Shown in pieces: positions 26,867 through 35,890 of a stretch of DNA of 64,000 bases; positions within the stretch are counted from its first letter, which is position 1; each line of letters begins with the position of its first letter. The stretch covers positions 1 to 64,000 of the forward strand of contig JAAYNH010000056.1 in the NCBI GenBank assembly GCA_012520945.1, read 5' to 3'. Below the pieces are notes generated by a model, which was given only the letters and a program-made list of their open reading frames with translations, ran no database searches and had not been told where the DNA came from. Position numbers and translations under genes: made by a program. The stretch is from Treponema sp. GTDB taxonomy: Bacteria > Spirochaetota > Spirochaetia > Treponematales > Treponemataceae.

Positions 26867-28366
26867 ATGCAAGAAAAAAATTGTTCAATTGTCGACACAT
26901 TGAAAATTCGCAAAGCCATCGATGATGGTATTCCTCTTTTAATAACAACATATACTCTTCCCTATGATATGCAAATATACATGTGTGAAGTTTTATCTTG
27001 TTTTTTGAAAGAACTAAATCATGAATATATGACTGAATATTTGACTTATTGCTTAAATGAACTTACAATAAATGCTAAAAAAGCAAATACTAAACGAATT
27101 TATTTTGCTGAACAACAACTCGACATTAATAACGAAGCAGATTATAACAAAGGAATGAAAACTTTTAAGCGTGATACAATGAATAATATTAATAAATATT
27201 TGACATTGCAAAAAAACGCCGGTCTTTTTGTTAAAGTTTTATTACAAGTACGTAATGGTAAAATAAAGATTGAAATTCGCAATAATTCCGAATTAACGGT
27301 TTTTGAATACAAGCGTATTCATGATAAACTAACGCGTGCACAGCAATTAGACTCAATAGAAAATGCTTTTTCACAAGTAATAGATGAAACGGAAGGAGCC
27401 GGTCTAGGGCTTGTAATAATGATTTTAATGTTACGCAAAATTGGCCTTACCGATGATAATTTTAGTTATATTTCTGAAAATGGCGAAACGATAACACGAA
27501 TTGTATTACCGTTAAATCCCGAATCACAAGAACAAATAGATGTTATCTCCAAAAATTTTATTAATGCCATTGAAGAATTACCACATATACCTGAAAATAT
27601 TCAAAATATTAATCGTCTTTTAAATGACCCAAACTCAAAACTTTCTGAAATTGCACAACAAATTAGCAATGATGTTACACTAACTGCCGACCTACTCAAA
27701 CTCGTTAACTCTGCAGCATTTTCTCTACGCGAACCGTGCCACAGTATTACAAATGCAGTCCAAATGGTTGGCATTCGTGGTATCAAAAATTTACTTTTTT
27801 CTTTAGGAAGTATGGAAAATCTTGGCAGTAAATCATTAAATACAAAAGATATTCGTGCACATTCAAACAAGGTTGCTTTTTATGCATACAATTTGGCCAG
27901 AAATTTTTATCCTAAAGAACGCGAAGTTATAGAAGACAGTTTTGTTTGCGGTCTTTTACATGATATAGGCAAATTACTTTTTGAAAATATTAATCCTGAA
28001 ATTGTTTCAAAACTAAAAAAAATATCAGAAGCTCAAAATATTTCTTCACAAACATTAGAAAAACTTTATGCAGGAAAAAACCATGCAGAAATTGGAGCGT
28101 CTGTTGCTGAAAAATGGAATTTCCCAGAAGTTATTGTAAACTCTATTCGTTTTCATCATAATCCAAGTCAAGTTGAAGATAAATACAAAAATATCACAAA
28201 CGTTGTGTATTTGGCAAATATGATTGCACAATATGAAATCGGTATTATCGAATATTATCAATTTGACAAAGATGTTCTTGATGAGCTAAATATTTTAAGC
28301 GAGGAACATTTGTCTCAAATATCAAATCAACTCGTTGAGGCCTATGCAAAGCAATCACAAAATTAA
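26867..28366 (+). CDS. Histidine-kinase-like ATPase fused to HDOD domain
   Basis: About 499 residues from the ATG at 26867; an upstream in-frame ATG at 26846 is less likely. The N-terminal part has GHKL/HATPase boxes: N-box-like CLNELTINAKKAN near residue 65 and G-box TEGAGLGLVIMI near residue 180, with no HisKA phosphoacceptor domain. The C-terminal HDOD domain (about 225-430) includes ITNAVQMVGIRGIKNLLFSLGS and GLLHDIGKLLFE. HDOD proteins act in signalling and regulated behaviour. The combination suggests an ATP-binding switch controlling an HDOD output. Converges with the SPOUT methyltransferase gene with 4-bp overlap. Confidence 0.8.
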   Translation: MQEKNCSIVDTLKIRKAIDDGIPLLITTYTLPYDMQIYMCEVLSCFLKELNHEYMTEYLTYCLNELTINAKKANTKRIYFAEQQLDINNEADYNKGMKTFKRDTMNNINKYLTLQKNAGLFVKVLLQVRNGKIKIEIRNNSELTVFEYKRIHDKLTRAQQLDSIENAFSQVIDETEGAGLGLVIMILMLRKIGLTDDNFSYISENGETITRIVLPLNPESQEQIDVISKNFINAIEELPHIPENIQNINRLLNDPNSKLSEIAQQISNDVTLTADLLKLVNSAAFSLREPCHSITNAVQMVGIRGIKNLLFSLGSMENLGSKSLNTKDIRAHSNKVAFYAYNLARNFYPKEREVIEDSFVCGLLHDIGKLLFENINPEIVSKLKKISEAQNISSQTLEKLYAGKNHAEIGASVAEKWNFPEVIVNSIRFHHNPSQVEDKYKNITNVVYLANMIAQYEIGIIEYYQFDKDVLDELNILSEEHLSQISNQLVEAYAKQSQN

Positions 28367-29214
28367 TTTTTTAAAGAATGAGTCCAACATTGCATTAATA
28401 TGCCAAATGCAACACCCACATTAAGAGATGCTTTTATGCCTTTCATTGGAATTGTGACACAGCCATAAGTTGCTCGCTTTATTGCTTCAGGGCTTACTCC
28501 TAATTCTTCAGAACCTACAATTACAATTCCTTGTTTAGGAAAAGCGAAATCATCAATTAAAGTGCCTCCCGTTTCAAGCAAAAACACGGGCAATTCTTGA
28601 GGTAGCTCATCAAGTGTTTTTATTTCATAACCGATATCCTCAATGCAACCCATTCCGGAACGCACACTTCGCGGATGTTCGGGACTAACACAATTTGGTG
28701 AAATAAAGACTTTTTCCGCTCCCAATGCTTCTGCCGTTCTAAAAATCGAACCTAAATTAAATGGCGACCGTATATCTTCTGCATATACAAAAAGCCCCGG
28801 AAAAAAGTCTCGTTTTTCCACAAAACACGTTTTCAACGCATTATTTTGAGATGCTTTAGCTTTAGCTTCGCTTTGCGGATGTGGAGCAATAATTAAATCC
28901 CATTCTGCCGGAAACGTACCGATAATCGTCAAAAGAGCATGTCGCGCTTTATTACATAAACGGTATTCATCAAAAGGTTCTTCTTTAAGCAGTATTTCCA
29001 ACTGTTGTGCTGTTTCCTTTGGCAAAGCAGGATCTGTTAACACTATCTGAACAAGACGTTTCGTATACTCTTGGCGCGACATATTTTTAATTTTGTATTC
29101 GTTACCTTTTTCTGCAATGCCTAAAATATCACGTTCTAAAGAACCAAAACACAAGGCCAGCTTACGTCGACGTTGCCCTTTTTCAAGTTGAAAAAGCTTA
29201 TTCGGATTTATCAT
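28363..29214 (-). CDS. TrmH/SpoU-family RNA 2'-O-methyltransferase
   Basis: A 283-residue SPOUT enzyme with the knot motifs NLGSIFRTAEALGAEKVF (motif 1, near residue 145), VGSEELGVS (motif 2) and IPMKGIKASLNVGVAFGI (motif 3). The N-terminal 130 residues are a divergent substrate-binding extension. Likely methylates a ribose in rRNA or tRNA; target not determinable. Starts 3 nt after the ADH-family gene on the same strand. Confidence 0.88.
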   Translation of the reverse strand: MINPNKLFQLEKGQRRRKLALCFGSLERDILGIAEKGNEYKIKNMSRQEYTKRLVQIVLTDPALPKETAQQLEILLKEEPFDEYRLCNKARHALLTIIGTFPAEWDLIIAPHPQSEAKAKASQNNALKTCFVEKRDFFPGLFVYAEDIRSPFNLGSIFRTAEALGAEKVFISPNCVSPEHPRSVRSGMGCIEDIGYEIKTLDELPQELPVFLLETGGTLIDDFAFPKQGIVIVGSEELGVSPEAIKRATYGCVTIPMKGIKASLNVGVAFGILMQCWTHSLKN

Positions 29215-29217
29215 TTA

Positions 29218-30363
29218 TTAATAAGCCTGTTTAATCAAATCAAACAAATCTTCAGTAGTCATCGATCGCGGTAATCCATGCATTAATTCCAAAGTTGCAC
29301 AATCATCCGCTGCTAATGCTAAATCTTCAATTGAAATACCCAAATCTTTCAAACGGGCAGGCAAGTTTGCCATTGCCAATCTGTTTCGCATAAAATCCAC
29401 AAGAGCAGTTACTGCAGCATCTGAGGCAGTTCCTGTCGTTGAAATTTGCATAATCTGTGCAACTTTTGCCAATTTTTCTGTACGATATTTTGATGCTTCT
29501 TCAATAAAATACGGGAGCAGTATCGATGTCGTCAACGAACGATTAATATCAAATCGTCCGTTTATAGTTAATGAAAGTAACGAAGCCGGCCCAAGAGAAC
29601 TAACTGCCGCTCCCAAGGAAGTCATACAACCACCTTGAGCTAAAAGAACTTCAGCAGGTGTTGCAGAATTACCGGCTTTCCCTCCTGTCATTCCACCTGC
29701 AAGCAATTCAACAGCTTTTTCCAATATAGTATCTGAAAAAAAATTTGCTTTTTGACTAATGTACGCTTCAATAGCAATACATAAAGTTTGCAAAGACATA
29801 GAAGCAACCTGATTTTCTGTTAAACTTACTGACAAATTAGGATCAAAAATTGCAAGTTTACATTGTCCTGACTGAACTTTTAGCAATTTTACTTGGCGAC
29901 TTCGTGCATCAACCAAAGGTGTTCTATCTGTAAATAAAAATGCATCACGCATTGTTGTTGGAATAACAATTAAAGGTAATGATGCTGTTGTCGGAACAGC
30001 TCCATCAACAAAATCGTAAATGTCATGAGGTTCGTTATATAAAGCACTAACGGCACGAGCAATATTTGCACTTCTTGTTCCTCCGGCACAAATAATTCCG
30101 TGAACGTGTGACTCGCGTGCAAGTTTCAAAGCCTGATCGCAAATTTCCGTATCTAAGCCACTTAATAGATTGTCAAAAACAAAAAAATCGATTTTTCTGT
30201 CATTTAGAGATTTTTGAATTTTATCTGCAACATCAAAATCTTTTAAAACAGGATCTAAAATCAACATAAAGCGACTGCCCCATTCGCGTACATTTTGCCC
30301 AAGTCGTGCAGTTGCATATGTTCCTAAAACAATATTCGGCGAAATCTTAAAAACAAAATTCAA
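29218..30363 (-). CDS. Iron-ADH-fold protein lacking the metal ligands
   Basis: 381 residues with the overall pattern of type III (iron-containing) alcohol dehydrogenases: nucleotide region GIICAGGTRSANIARAV, then VIPTTMRDAFLFTD. However, the metal-ligand positions are changed. The usual DALTHAIE block reads QTLCIAIE (Asp to Gln, His to Ile), and the later two His positions are Ser and Arg (RSLTTSILLPYF). The GGGSxxD phosphate motif is also altered. TTG start at 30363 preceded by GGGGG. Probably not an active dehydrogenase; it could bind nucleotide or a substrate in another role. Two-gene unit with the SPOUT methyltransferase. Confidence 0.7.
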   Translation of the reverse strand: MNFVFKISPNIVLGTYATARLGQNVREWGSRFMLILDPVLKDFDVADKIQKSLNDRKIDFFVFDNLLSGLDTEICDQALKLARESHVHGIICAGGTRSANIARAVSALYNEPHDIYDFVDGAVPTTASLPLIVIPTTMRDAFLFTDRTPLVDARSRQVKLLKVQSGQCKLAIFDPNLSVSLTENQVASMSLQTLCIAIEAYISQKANFFSDTILEKAVELLAGGMTGGKAGNSATPAEVLLAQGGCMTSLGAAVSSLGPASLLSLTINGRFDINRSLTTSILLPYFIEEASKYRTEKLAKVAQIMQISTTGTASDAAVTALVDFMRNRLAMANLPARLKDLGISIEDLALAADDCATLELMHGLPRSMTTEDLFDLIKQAY

Positions 30364-30401
30364 AACTTTCCCCCAGATATAATACTATATAACATTTCTA
30401 A

Positions 30402-30431
30402 CAAAAAAAGGCGGAAACTTTTGTCCCGCCT
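30402..30431 (-). terminator. Terminator downstream of flgM
   Basis: On the minus strand AGGCGG (30431-30426) pairs with CCGCCT (30414-30409) and is followed by seven T. Confidence 0.8.
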
Positions 30432-30451
30432 CATTATACACCTTTTAATAT

Positions 30452-30739
30452 CTATAATCCAATGCTGTCAAGAAAGCGGTCTGCTACAGAACTTATCACA
30501 GCCGCATTAATATAATCCGGATTGTTTATTTTTTCCTTAACTTGTGCAACCAAATCACTTCTAACATCCGGTGTCTGAGCAGCAACTTCATTAAGAAAAA
30601 ACGCTTCTGCCAATTCACGAGCTTCCGCAGAAATGCTTACAGTGTCAGAACCGTACATATTTGTATCTTTCTTTTCCACACGTTGAGAAGTTTGTACGTC
30701 ATTGAGAGGATTCATTCCTCCAATTTGATTAATCATCAT
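30452..30739 (-). CDS. flgM: FlgM-like anti-sigma-28 factor
   Basis: A 95-residue protein with a disordered N-terminus and the FlgM C-terminal helices (VSISAEARELAEA, APDVRSDLV-type segment TPDVRSDLVAQVKEKI, and the closing VADRFLDSIGL). FlgM holds the flagellar sigma factor inactive until the hook-basal body is complete. Lies 32 bp after rsmI on the same strand and ends at a strong terminator. The flaB gene with a sigma-28-type promoter is 1.3 kb away on the other strand, consistent with a flagellar regulatory context. Confidence 0.82.
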   Translation of the reverse strand: MMINQIGGMNPLNDVQTSQRVEKKDTNMYGSDTVSISAEARELAEAFFLNEVAAQTPDVRSDLVAQVKEKINNPDYINAAVISSVADRFLDSIGL

Positions 30740-30771
30740 TTTCGACCTGCCTTATACTTTATATATCGGCT

Positions 30772-31467
30772 TTATTCTTCAGCAAGTTGAGTGATTTTTT
30801 TTCCTGAAATAAAAATCGCAAACTCACCTTGAATTTTTACTCTAGAAGCGAAATTATCACGTATTTGCATAGCTGTTCCCTCTACAATTTCTTCATGTAA
30901 CTTTGTCAGCTCTCGTCCAACAACTAAATTTCGCTCACTTTCAATATCGGCAATGTCCGTCAAAAGTTTAACAATTCTAAACGGACTTTCGTATAAAACA
31001 ACCGAATAATTTGTTTCAAGCAATTCTTTGAGTCTTTTTCGCCTTCTACCGGACTTAGGCGACAAAAAACCTTCAAATATAATTGTTTTTCCACCCATTC
31101 CCGCTACAGAAATCAAGGTTGCAAAAGCCGACGCTCCAGGGATTGGCACAACAGTATGACCTGCTTTACGTGTCATAGTAACTAAAACAGCACCCGGATC
31201 GCTAATAGCAGGTGTCCCTGCATCACTTGCATATGCAACTTCTTTTCCTTCATTAAGAAGCTTGATAACTTTCTGTGCCGCAAACTCTTCATTTTGAGAA
31301 CGACACGAAATCATCGGTTTACGAATTTCAAAATGTGTCAAAAGCTGCATCGTATGCCTTGTATCTTCACAAGCAATAATATCAACAGTTTTTAATATAT
31401 CCAACGCTCGAAGTGTAATGTCGCCCAAATTTCCTATAGGCGTTGCAACAATGTATAACTTTGACAC
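30772..31467 (-). CDS. rsmI: 16S rRNA (cytidine-1402 2'-O)-methyltransferase RsmI
   Basis: 231 residues of the tetrapyrrole-methylase-like family. N-terminus LYIVATPIGNLGDITLRAL, then ACEDTRHTMQLL, AYASDAGTPAISDPGAVLV and PIPGASAFATLIS. Methylates C1402 of 16S rRNA in the decoding centre. GTG start at 31467. Shorter than E. coli RsmI because the C-terminal extension is missing, as often in spirochaetes. Confidence 0.95.
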   Translation of the reverse strand: MSKLYIVATPIGNLGDITLRALDILKTVDIIACEDTRHTMQLLTHFEIRKPMISCRSQNEEFAAQKVIKLLNEGKEVAYASDAGTPAISDPGAVLVTMTRKAGHTVVPIPGASAFATLISVAGMGGKTIIFEGFLSPKSGRRRKRLKELLETNYSVVLYESPFRIVKLLTDIADIESERNLVVGRELTKLHEEIVEGTAMQIRDNFASRVKIQGEFAIFISGKKITQLAEE

Positions 31468-31525
31468 AAGAATATTTTACATAATAATAGACAAAAACGC
31501 AAGCATTTTATACTATATATTTAAA

Positions 31526-31936
31526 ATGTTTTATGTATTAATTTGTATCTTAATTTCAATTGCAATTGCACTTTTTTATTTTGCTTTTAGTTATATATTG
31601 AGAAAAAGTGAAAAAGCCAAAATTGCACGAAAAAAAAAGAGTCTTTCTCACAATCCTAATTCCAAAAAATGTATTGTTTGCAACTCTGTTTTACACCCAA
31701 ATGAAAAACTTATTTCAAAAGTTTATCCAACGCCGAATGGAACCGACCAACGATGTATCATTAACGGATGTCCACATTGTCAACCTTATTGTTTAGATGG
31801 TGCTAAAAGAAAATGTCCCGTTTGTGGCAAATCAATTCCCATTGATGGATATTTAATTGCAAGAATGTTTTTCAAACCTCACGGTAAAAATCACGTTCAT
31901 GTTGTTGGTTGTACAGAATGCCACAAAAAAATATAA
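31526..31936 (+). CDS. Membrane-anchored zinc-ribbon protein
   Basis: 136 residues from the ATG at 31526; an earlier in-frame ATG at 31418 lies inside rsmI and is unlikely. One N-terminal membrane helix (MFYVLICILISIAIALFYF), a basic linker, then cysteine pairs CIVC, CIINGCPHC, CPVCG and GCTEC, consistent with one or two zinc ribbons exposed to the cytoplasm. No family with known function recognised. Directly upstream of the flaB promoter. Confidence 0.65.
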   Translation: MFYVLICILISIAIALFYFAFSYILRKSEKAKIARKKKSLSHNPNSKKCIVCNSVLHPNEKLISKVYPTPNGTDQRCIINGCPHCQPYCLDGAKRKCPVCGKSIPIDGYLIARMFFKPHGKNHVHVVGCTECHKKI

Positions 31937-31942
31937 AATTAC

Positions 31943-31969
31943 TAAAGTCAATTTTTAATTCTCCGATTA
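31943..31969 (+). promoter_or_regulatory. Sigma-28 (FliA-type) promoter of flaB
   Basis: TAAA (31943-31946), exactly 15 nt, then TCCGATTA (31962-31969), close to TAAA-N15-GCCGATAA. About 65 bp before the flaB ATG, and it overlaps nothing else. Confidence 0.8.
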
Positions 31970-32035
31970 TCTAATTGTAAGGCAAAAATTATTTTTACTT
32001 GAAGATATATTTATTCAAATAAAAGGGGATATTTT

Positions 32036-32893
32036 ATGGTAATTAATCACAACATGAGTGCAATGTTTTCCAATCGTAATTTGGGAATTTCAAACAACGC
32101 CATCGGAAAAAACATGGAAAAACTTTCTTCGGGTATGAAAATCAATCGTGGTGGCGATGACGCTTCAGGTTTGGCTGTTTCAGAAAAAATGCGTAGTCAA
32201 ATTCGAGGACTTAATCAAGCGGCAACAAATGCTTTGAACGGAATTTCTTTTATTCAAACAACAGAAGGATATTTACAAGAAACTACAGATATTATTCAAC
32301 GCATTCGTGAGCTTGCTGTTCAAGCATCTAACGGAATTTATACAGATGAAGACCGTATGCAAATTCAAGTTGAAGTTTCTCAATTAGTTGCAGAAGTTGA
32401 CCGTATTGCTAGTTGTGCACAATTTAACGGCATGAATATGCTTACGGGTCGTTTTGCGAAAGACAACGGCATGAACACACCAACAGGTTCAATTTGGTTA
32501 CACATTGGTGCAAACATGGATCAACGCATGGACGTTTACATCGGCACAATGACTGCTACAGCATTAGCCCTTCGAAGTGAAGACGAACAAATTATGTCAC
32601 TTAGTTCACCAGATGATTCAAACCGTGCAATCGGCACATTGGATGAGGCTCTTAAAAAAATTAACAAACAACGTGCAGATTTAGGTGCATATCAAAACCG
32701 TCTTGAACACGCAATCGTCGGCTTAAATGTTGGAGCAGAAAACTTACAAGCAGCTGAAAGTCGCATCCGTGACACAGACATGGCAAGCGAAATGGTTGAA
32801 TTTACTAAAAACCAAGTACTTACACAAGCAGGTACTGCAATGTTGGCACAAGCTAATCAGTCAACACAAAACGTGCTTCAATTATTACGTTAA
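32036..32893 (+). CDS. flaB: Periplasmic flagellar filament core protein FlaB (flagellin)
   Basis: A 285-residue flagellin with conserved N-terminal D0/D1 ([42 protein letters not shown]) and C-terminal D1/D0 ([35 protein letters not shown]) and almost no variable domain, as in spirochaete FlaB proteins whose filaments lie in the periplasm. No signal peptide; exported by the flagellar type III system. Ribosome-binding site AAAGGGG. Single gene bounded by a sigma-28 promoter and a terminator. Confidence 0.97.
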   Translation: MVINHNMSAMFSNRNLGISNNAIGKNMEKLSSGMKINRGGDDASGLAVSEKMRSQIRGLNQAATNALNGISFIQTTEGYLQETTDIIQRIRELAVQASNGIYTDEDRMQIQVEVSQLVAEVDRIASCAQFNGMNMLTGRFAKDNGMNTPTGSIWLHIGANMDQRMDVYIGTMTATALALRSEDEQIMSLSSPDDSNRAIGTLDEALKKINKQRADLGAYQNRLEHAIVGLNVGAENLQAAESRIRDTDMASEMVEFTKNQVLTQAGTAMLAQANQSTQNVLQLLR

Positions 32894-32939
32894 TTTTTTT
32901 ACGCTAAGCACTGTTATCATTCCTCCTTAGAAAGGTTAG

Positions 32940-32986
32940 GCTTCTGTTTTGAACTATTGGTTCTTGACAGAAGTCTTTTTTTTTTT
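32940..32986 (+). terminator. Terminator of flaB
   Basis: GCTTCTGT (32940-32947) pairs with ACAGAAGT (32967-32974), followed by C and twelve T. Confidence 0.85.
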
Positions 32987-33015
32987 AAGAAGTTCATGGT
33001 ATCATTTTTTTTAAA

Positions 33016-33603
33016 CTAAAACTTAACTCTACCTCTAAAACTGCGCGAAAGCGTAAGTTTATCAGCATATTCTAAATCACCACCAACAGGTAACCCGGAA
33101 GCAAGACGCGTTACTTTTACATTCGTTGATTCAAGAATACGGTTCAAATATAGTGCCGTTGTGTCTCCTTCAACAGTTGGATTCGTCGCAATTATTACTT
33201 CAGATATTTCTCCGCTTTTCACGCGACAAAGAAGTTTTTCCAAAGAAAGTTTCTCAGGTCCTATGCCCTCCAACGGAGCAATTAAACCGCCAAGCACATG
33301 AAACAATCCACAATACTCTCCCGCCGCTTCAATAGTTTGCACATCTTGCGGAGTAGCAACAACGCACAATAAAGTTCTATCGCGTAAATTATTTGAACAA
33401 ATATGACATGGATCGTCTTCCGTATATGCTCCACACTCACTACATTTTACAATACGTTCCTGTAATGTTGCCAATTCAAGAGAAAGACGTTGCAAAAAAC
33501 TTGAATCCGCTTGTAATAAATGGTACGCTAGCCTGGTAGCACTTTTTTTGCCTATTCCCGGCAAGCGTGAAAGGGAGTCTATTAATTCTTCTAACGCATT
33601 CAT
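33016..33603 (-). CDS. recR: Recombination protein RecR
   Basis: A 195-residue ring-forming DNA-repair protein of the RecFOR pathway. Starts at MNALEELIDSLSRLPGIG (33603); a longer in-frame ORF extends into ybaB and is not used. HhH region, zinc finger CSECGAYTEDDPCHIC, Toprim domain (TLLCVVATPQDVQTIE, IIATNPTVEGDTTALYL) and the C-terminal SGLPVGGDLEYADKLTLSRSF. Third gene of the classical dnaX-ybaB-recR cluster. Confidence 0.95.
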   Translation of the reverse strand: MNALEELIDSLSRLPGIGKKSATRLAYHLLQADSSFLQRLSLELATLQERIVKCSECGAYTEDDPCHICSNNLRDRTLLCVVATPQDVQTIEAAGEYCGLFHVLGGLIAPLEGIGPEKLSLEKLLCRVKSGEISEVIIATNPTVEGDTTALYLNRILESTNVKVTRLASGLPVGGDLEYADKLTLSRSFRGRVKF

Positions 33604-33619
33604 AAACAATAACCTAAAA

Positions 33620-33931
33620 CTATAAAGCAGGAAATCCGGCGGCCATGGGACCAAGCATTCCTGTAATTTTTTCCTTAATTTCCAGCGTTGCTTTGTGATG
33701 TGCTGCAATAATTAAATCTTGCAACATTTGAATATCTCGTGGATCAACTGCGATTGGGTCTAAAAACACATTTGTCATTTCCATTTTTCCATTCATCGTA
33801 ACTTTTACTATTCCTCCACCGGACTCACCTGTTACAACAATTTTTTCCATTTCTTCTTGTATTTTTTTTGCTTGTTCTTTTATAGCACCGGCATTTTTTA
33901 TCAAATCAAATGGATTAAAATTCATCTTCAT
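33620..33931 (-). CDS. ybaB: YbaB/EbfC nucleoid-associated protein
   Basis: A 103-residue DNA-binding protein of the EbfC family: MNFNPFDLIKNAGAIKEQAKKIQEEMEKI, then GGGIVKVTMNGKMEMTNVFLDP. Dimeric nucleoid protein; the Borrelia homologue (EbfC) binds DNA and affects gene expression. Its start overlaps the dnaX end by 17 bp, with GGAGG inside dnaX, so translation is coupled. Confidence 0.92.
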   Translation of the reverse strand: MKMNFNPFDLIKNAGAIKEQAKKIQEEMEKIVVTGESGGGIVKVTMNGKMEMTNVFLDPIAVDPRDIQMLQDLIIAAHHKATLEIKEKITGMLGPMAAGFPAL

Positions 33932-35867
33932 TTTCCTCCGTAGTCATATATTCATTTTGATTTTCATCCGTTCTTTCATCTTCTTGTTTTATATTATTTT
34001 GCGTTACAACCAAATCTCGCATTTCTGCCACATTTCCATCAAATGTTTCACAAAGCAAGGTTATTGTTTCAGGAAGATTTTGTTTTTCTTCTTTTTGTAT
34101 TAATGGTTTTTCAAGTCTTACTTCCAAACTTAATTGTCTTTTAGTTAGTGCAACAATTGCTTGTAAAATAGTATTTATCTCGCGTTTAATTTGTTGTCTA
34201 TGAAACTCATTTTCAACAATCATCACAATAGAATTATTTTCAAAATTCCATGCTGTCGTTTGCATAATCGAAGTAGCTATAACTTGATTATTTTCGTTTT
34301 GAAATTTTTGAATAACCGCATCACGTAAATTATCTATATCAAAAGATTCAAAACTGCTATATCCATGAACATCATTAAATCCTCTTTCATTACTTTCGCT
34401 AAAATTCGTAACTGAATTTTCTCCATATATTGAATTTTTAAAAGCGACTGCTGAAGAAGCATTTTTAGAAAAATCTTCCTTTTCTTGCCAACAGTCGCTA
34501 TCATGAAAAGGGTGTGAACCACCTAAATTATCAGCAAAATTATTTGGAGCACCAAAAGTATTACCACCTACATTATTTTCTTGTTCTTCTAAAATAGAAA
34601 ACTTTTTCATAGGCGGAACACTTTGCTGCACAGACGTCATTTGATTCACATCAGGAGATTGTGACTGCTGACTGTTCATTCTCACTTGTTGTTGCTCAAA
34701 ATTTTGCATTTCTTTTTGTGTACCATTAAGCAAAAGTTGTTTAGTTTCAGCAATTACTTTTTTTACTTCAGTTGCAGAAACATAATCAGAAAGCCAACAT
34801 AAACGCGAAACAGCTAATTCCAACTCAAATCGCGGACTCAAAGAATATCGTACATCACGAAAAAGATTTAAAAACATTGATAAAGCACGTTCAAGTTGCA
34901 CATTATTCCATGCATTTAACACCTTTTTTGAAAAACGGTTTACATTTTGGCCGATAAGTGCTTCACGCGTAATGCCACAACGAATTAAAAGTAAACTACG
35001 AATATAATCTGCAAAATTGGAAATAAACTGTTCAATGGAAATACCACCTTGCAAAATAACATCTATTTTTTCAAGGGCTGGTCCTATGTTGCCGTCAACA
35101 CAGTCTTCACAAAGTTCATTTAATCTTTCTAAACCAACTAAACCTAATTTATCACGAATTTTCTCATATGTAATATGCCCTTCGGAAAAAGCTGCCACTT
35201 GATCAAATAATGTATATGCATCACGGAAACTTCCCGTTGCTTCGCGAGCAATCCAAAACAATGCTTCATCATCTGCTTTCAAACCGGTTTCACTTGCTGC
35301 AGCTGCCAACATGTTTTTAATTTGATCAACAGAACCAAGCCTGAACATAAATTGTTGACAACGTGATTTAATTGTAGCAGGTACTTTATGTAACTCTGTT
35401 GTTGCAAAAATAAAAATTACATATGGTGGCGGTTCTTCAATAGTTTTTAATAATGCATTAAATGCACTATTCGAAAGCATATGCACTTCGTCTATAATAT
35501 AAACTTTGTATCGGCATGAGTTTGGCGGAAAAAGCACTTCATCTTTAATTTGCCTAACACCCTCAACACTTGTGTTTGAAGCACCATCTATTTCAATTAC
35601 ATCCAAACTGGAGCCGCGTGCAATTTCTTTGCATGCTGAACATTGTCCGCAAGGTGTTGCAGTAGGCCCTTTTTCACAATTCAACGCACGTGCCAATAAT
35701 CTTGCTGAAGTGGTTTTTCCGCATCCACGGGGTCCTGAAAATAAATATGCATGTGCTATTTGCCCTGACGTAATGGCATTTTTTAACGTTGCCACTACAA
35801 ATTCTTGCCCAATCAACTGATCAAAAAACTGAGGTCGTCGTCGGGTCGCAGTTACTTCATAAGTCAT
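33915..35867 (-). CDS. dnaX: DNA polymerase III subunit gamma/tau
   Basis: A 650-residue clamp-loader ATPase. AAA+ domain with Walker A GPRGCGKTT (near residue 46), zinc-binding CEKGPTATPCGQCSAC, Walker B VYIIDEVHML, sensor TTELHKVPATIKSRCQ, and the collar domain ending near residue 365 (SRLCWLSDYV). A long Gln/Asn/Ser-rich tail follows, then a tau-specific C-terminal domain. At codons 368-370 (34758-34764 on the plus strand) an A7 run lies exactly after the clamp-loader core; shifting frame there stops within three codons and would give a gamma-like product (see findings). Confidence 0.95.
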   Translation of the reverse strand: MTYEVTATRRRPQFFDQLIGQEFVVATLKNAITSGQIAHAYLFSGPRGCGKTTSARLLARALNCEKGPTATPCGQCSACKEIARGSSLDVIEIDGASNTSVEGVRQIKDEVLFPPNSCRYKVYIIDEVHMLSNSAFNALLKTIEEPPPYVIFIFATTELHKVPATIKSRCQQFMFRLGSVDQIKNMLAAAASETGLKADDEALFWIAREATGSFRDAYTLFDQVAAFSEGHITYEKIRDKLGLVGLERLNELCEDCVDGNIGPALEKIDVILQGGISIEQFISNFADYIRSLLLIRCGITREALIGQNVNRFSKKVLNAWNNVQLERALSMFLNLFRDVRYSLSPRFELELAVSRLCWLSDYVSATEVKKVIAETKQLLLNGTQKEMQNFEQQQVRMNSQQSQSPDVNQMTSVQQSVPPMKKFSILEEQENNVGGNTFGAPNNFADNLGGSHPFHDSDCWQEKEDFSKNASSAVAFKNSIYGENSVTNFSESNERGFNDVHGYSSFESFDIDNLRDAVIQKFQNENNQVIATSIMQTTAWNFENNSIVMIVENEFHRQQIKREINTILQAIVALTKRQLSLEVRLEKPLIQKEEKQNLPETITLLCETFDGNVAEMRDLVVTQNNIKQEDERTDENQNEYMTTEENEDEF

Positions 35868-35890
35868 ATATTAAGAATACCCCATTTTGA

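Noticed and set aside
31418-31525. Earlier start for the zinc-ribbon gene
   Set aside because: It would overlap rsmI, and the added residues carry no signal; the membrane helix begins at the ATG at 31526.
33604-33708. N-terminal extension of RecR to 33708
   Set aside because: The extra 35 residues overlap ybaB out of frame and are not RecR-like; MNALEEL is the family start.
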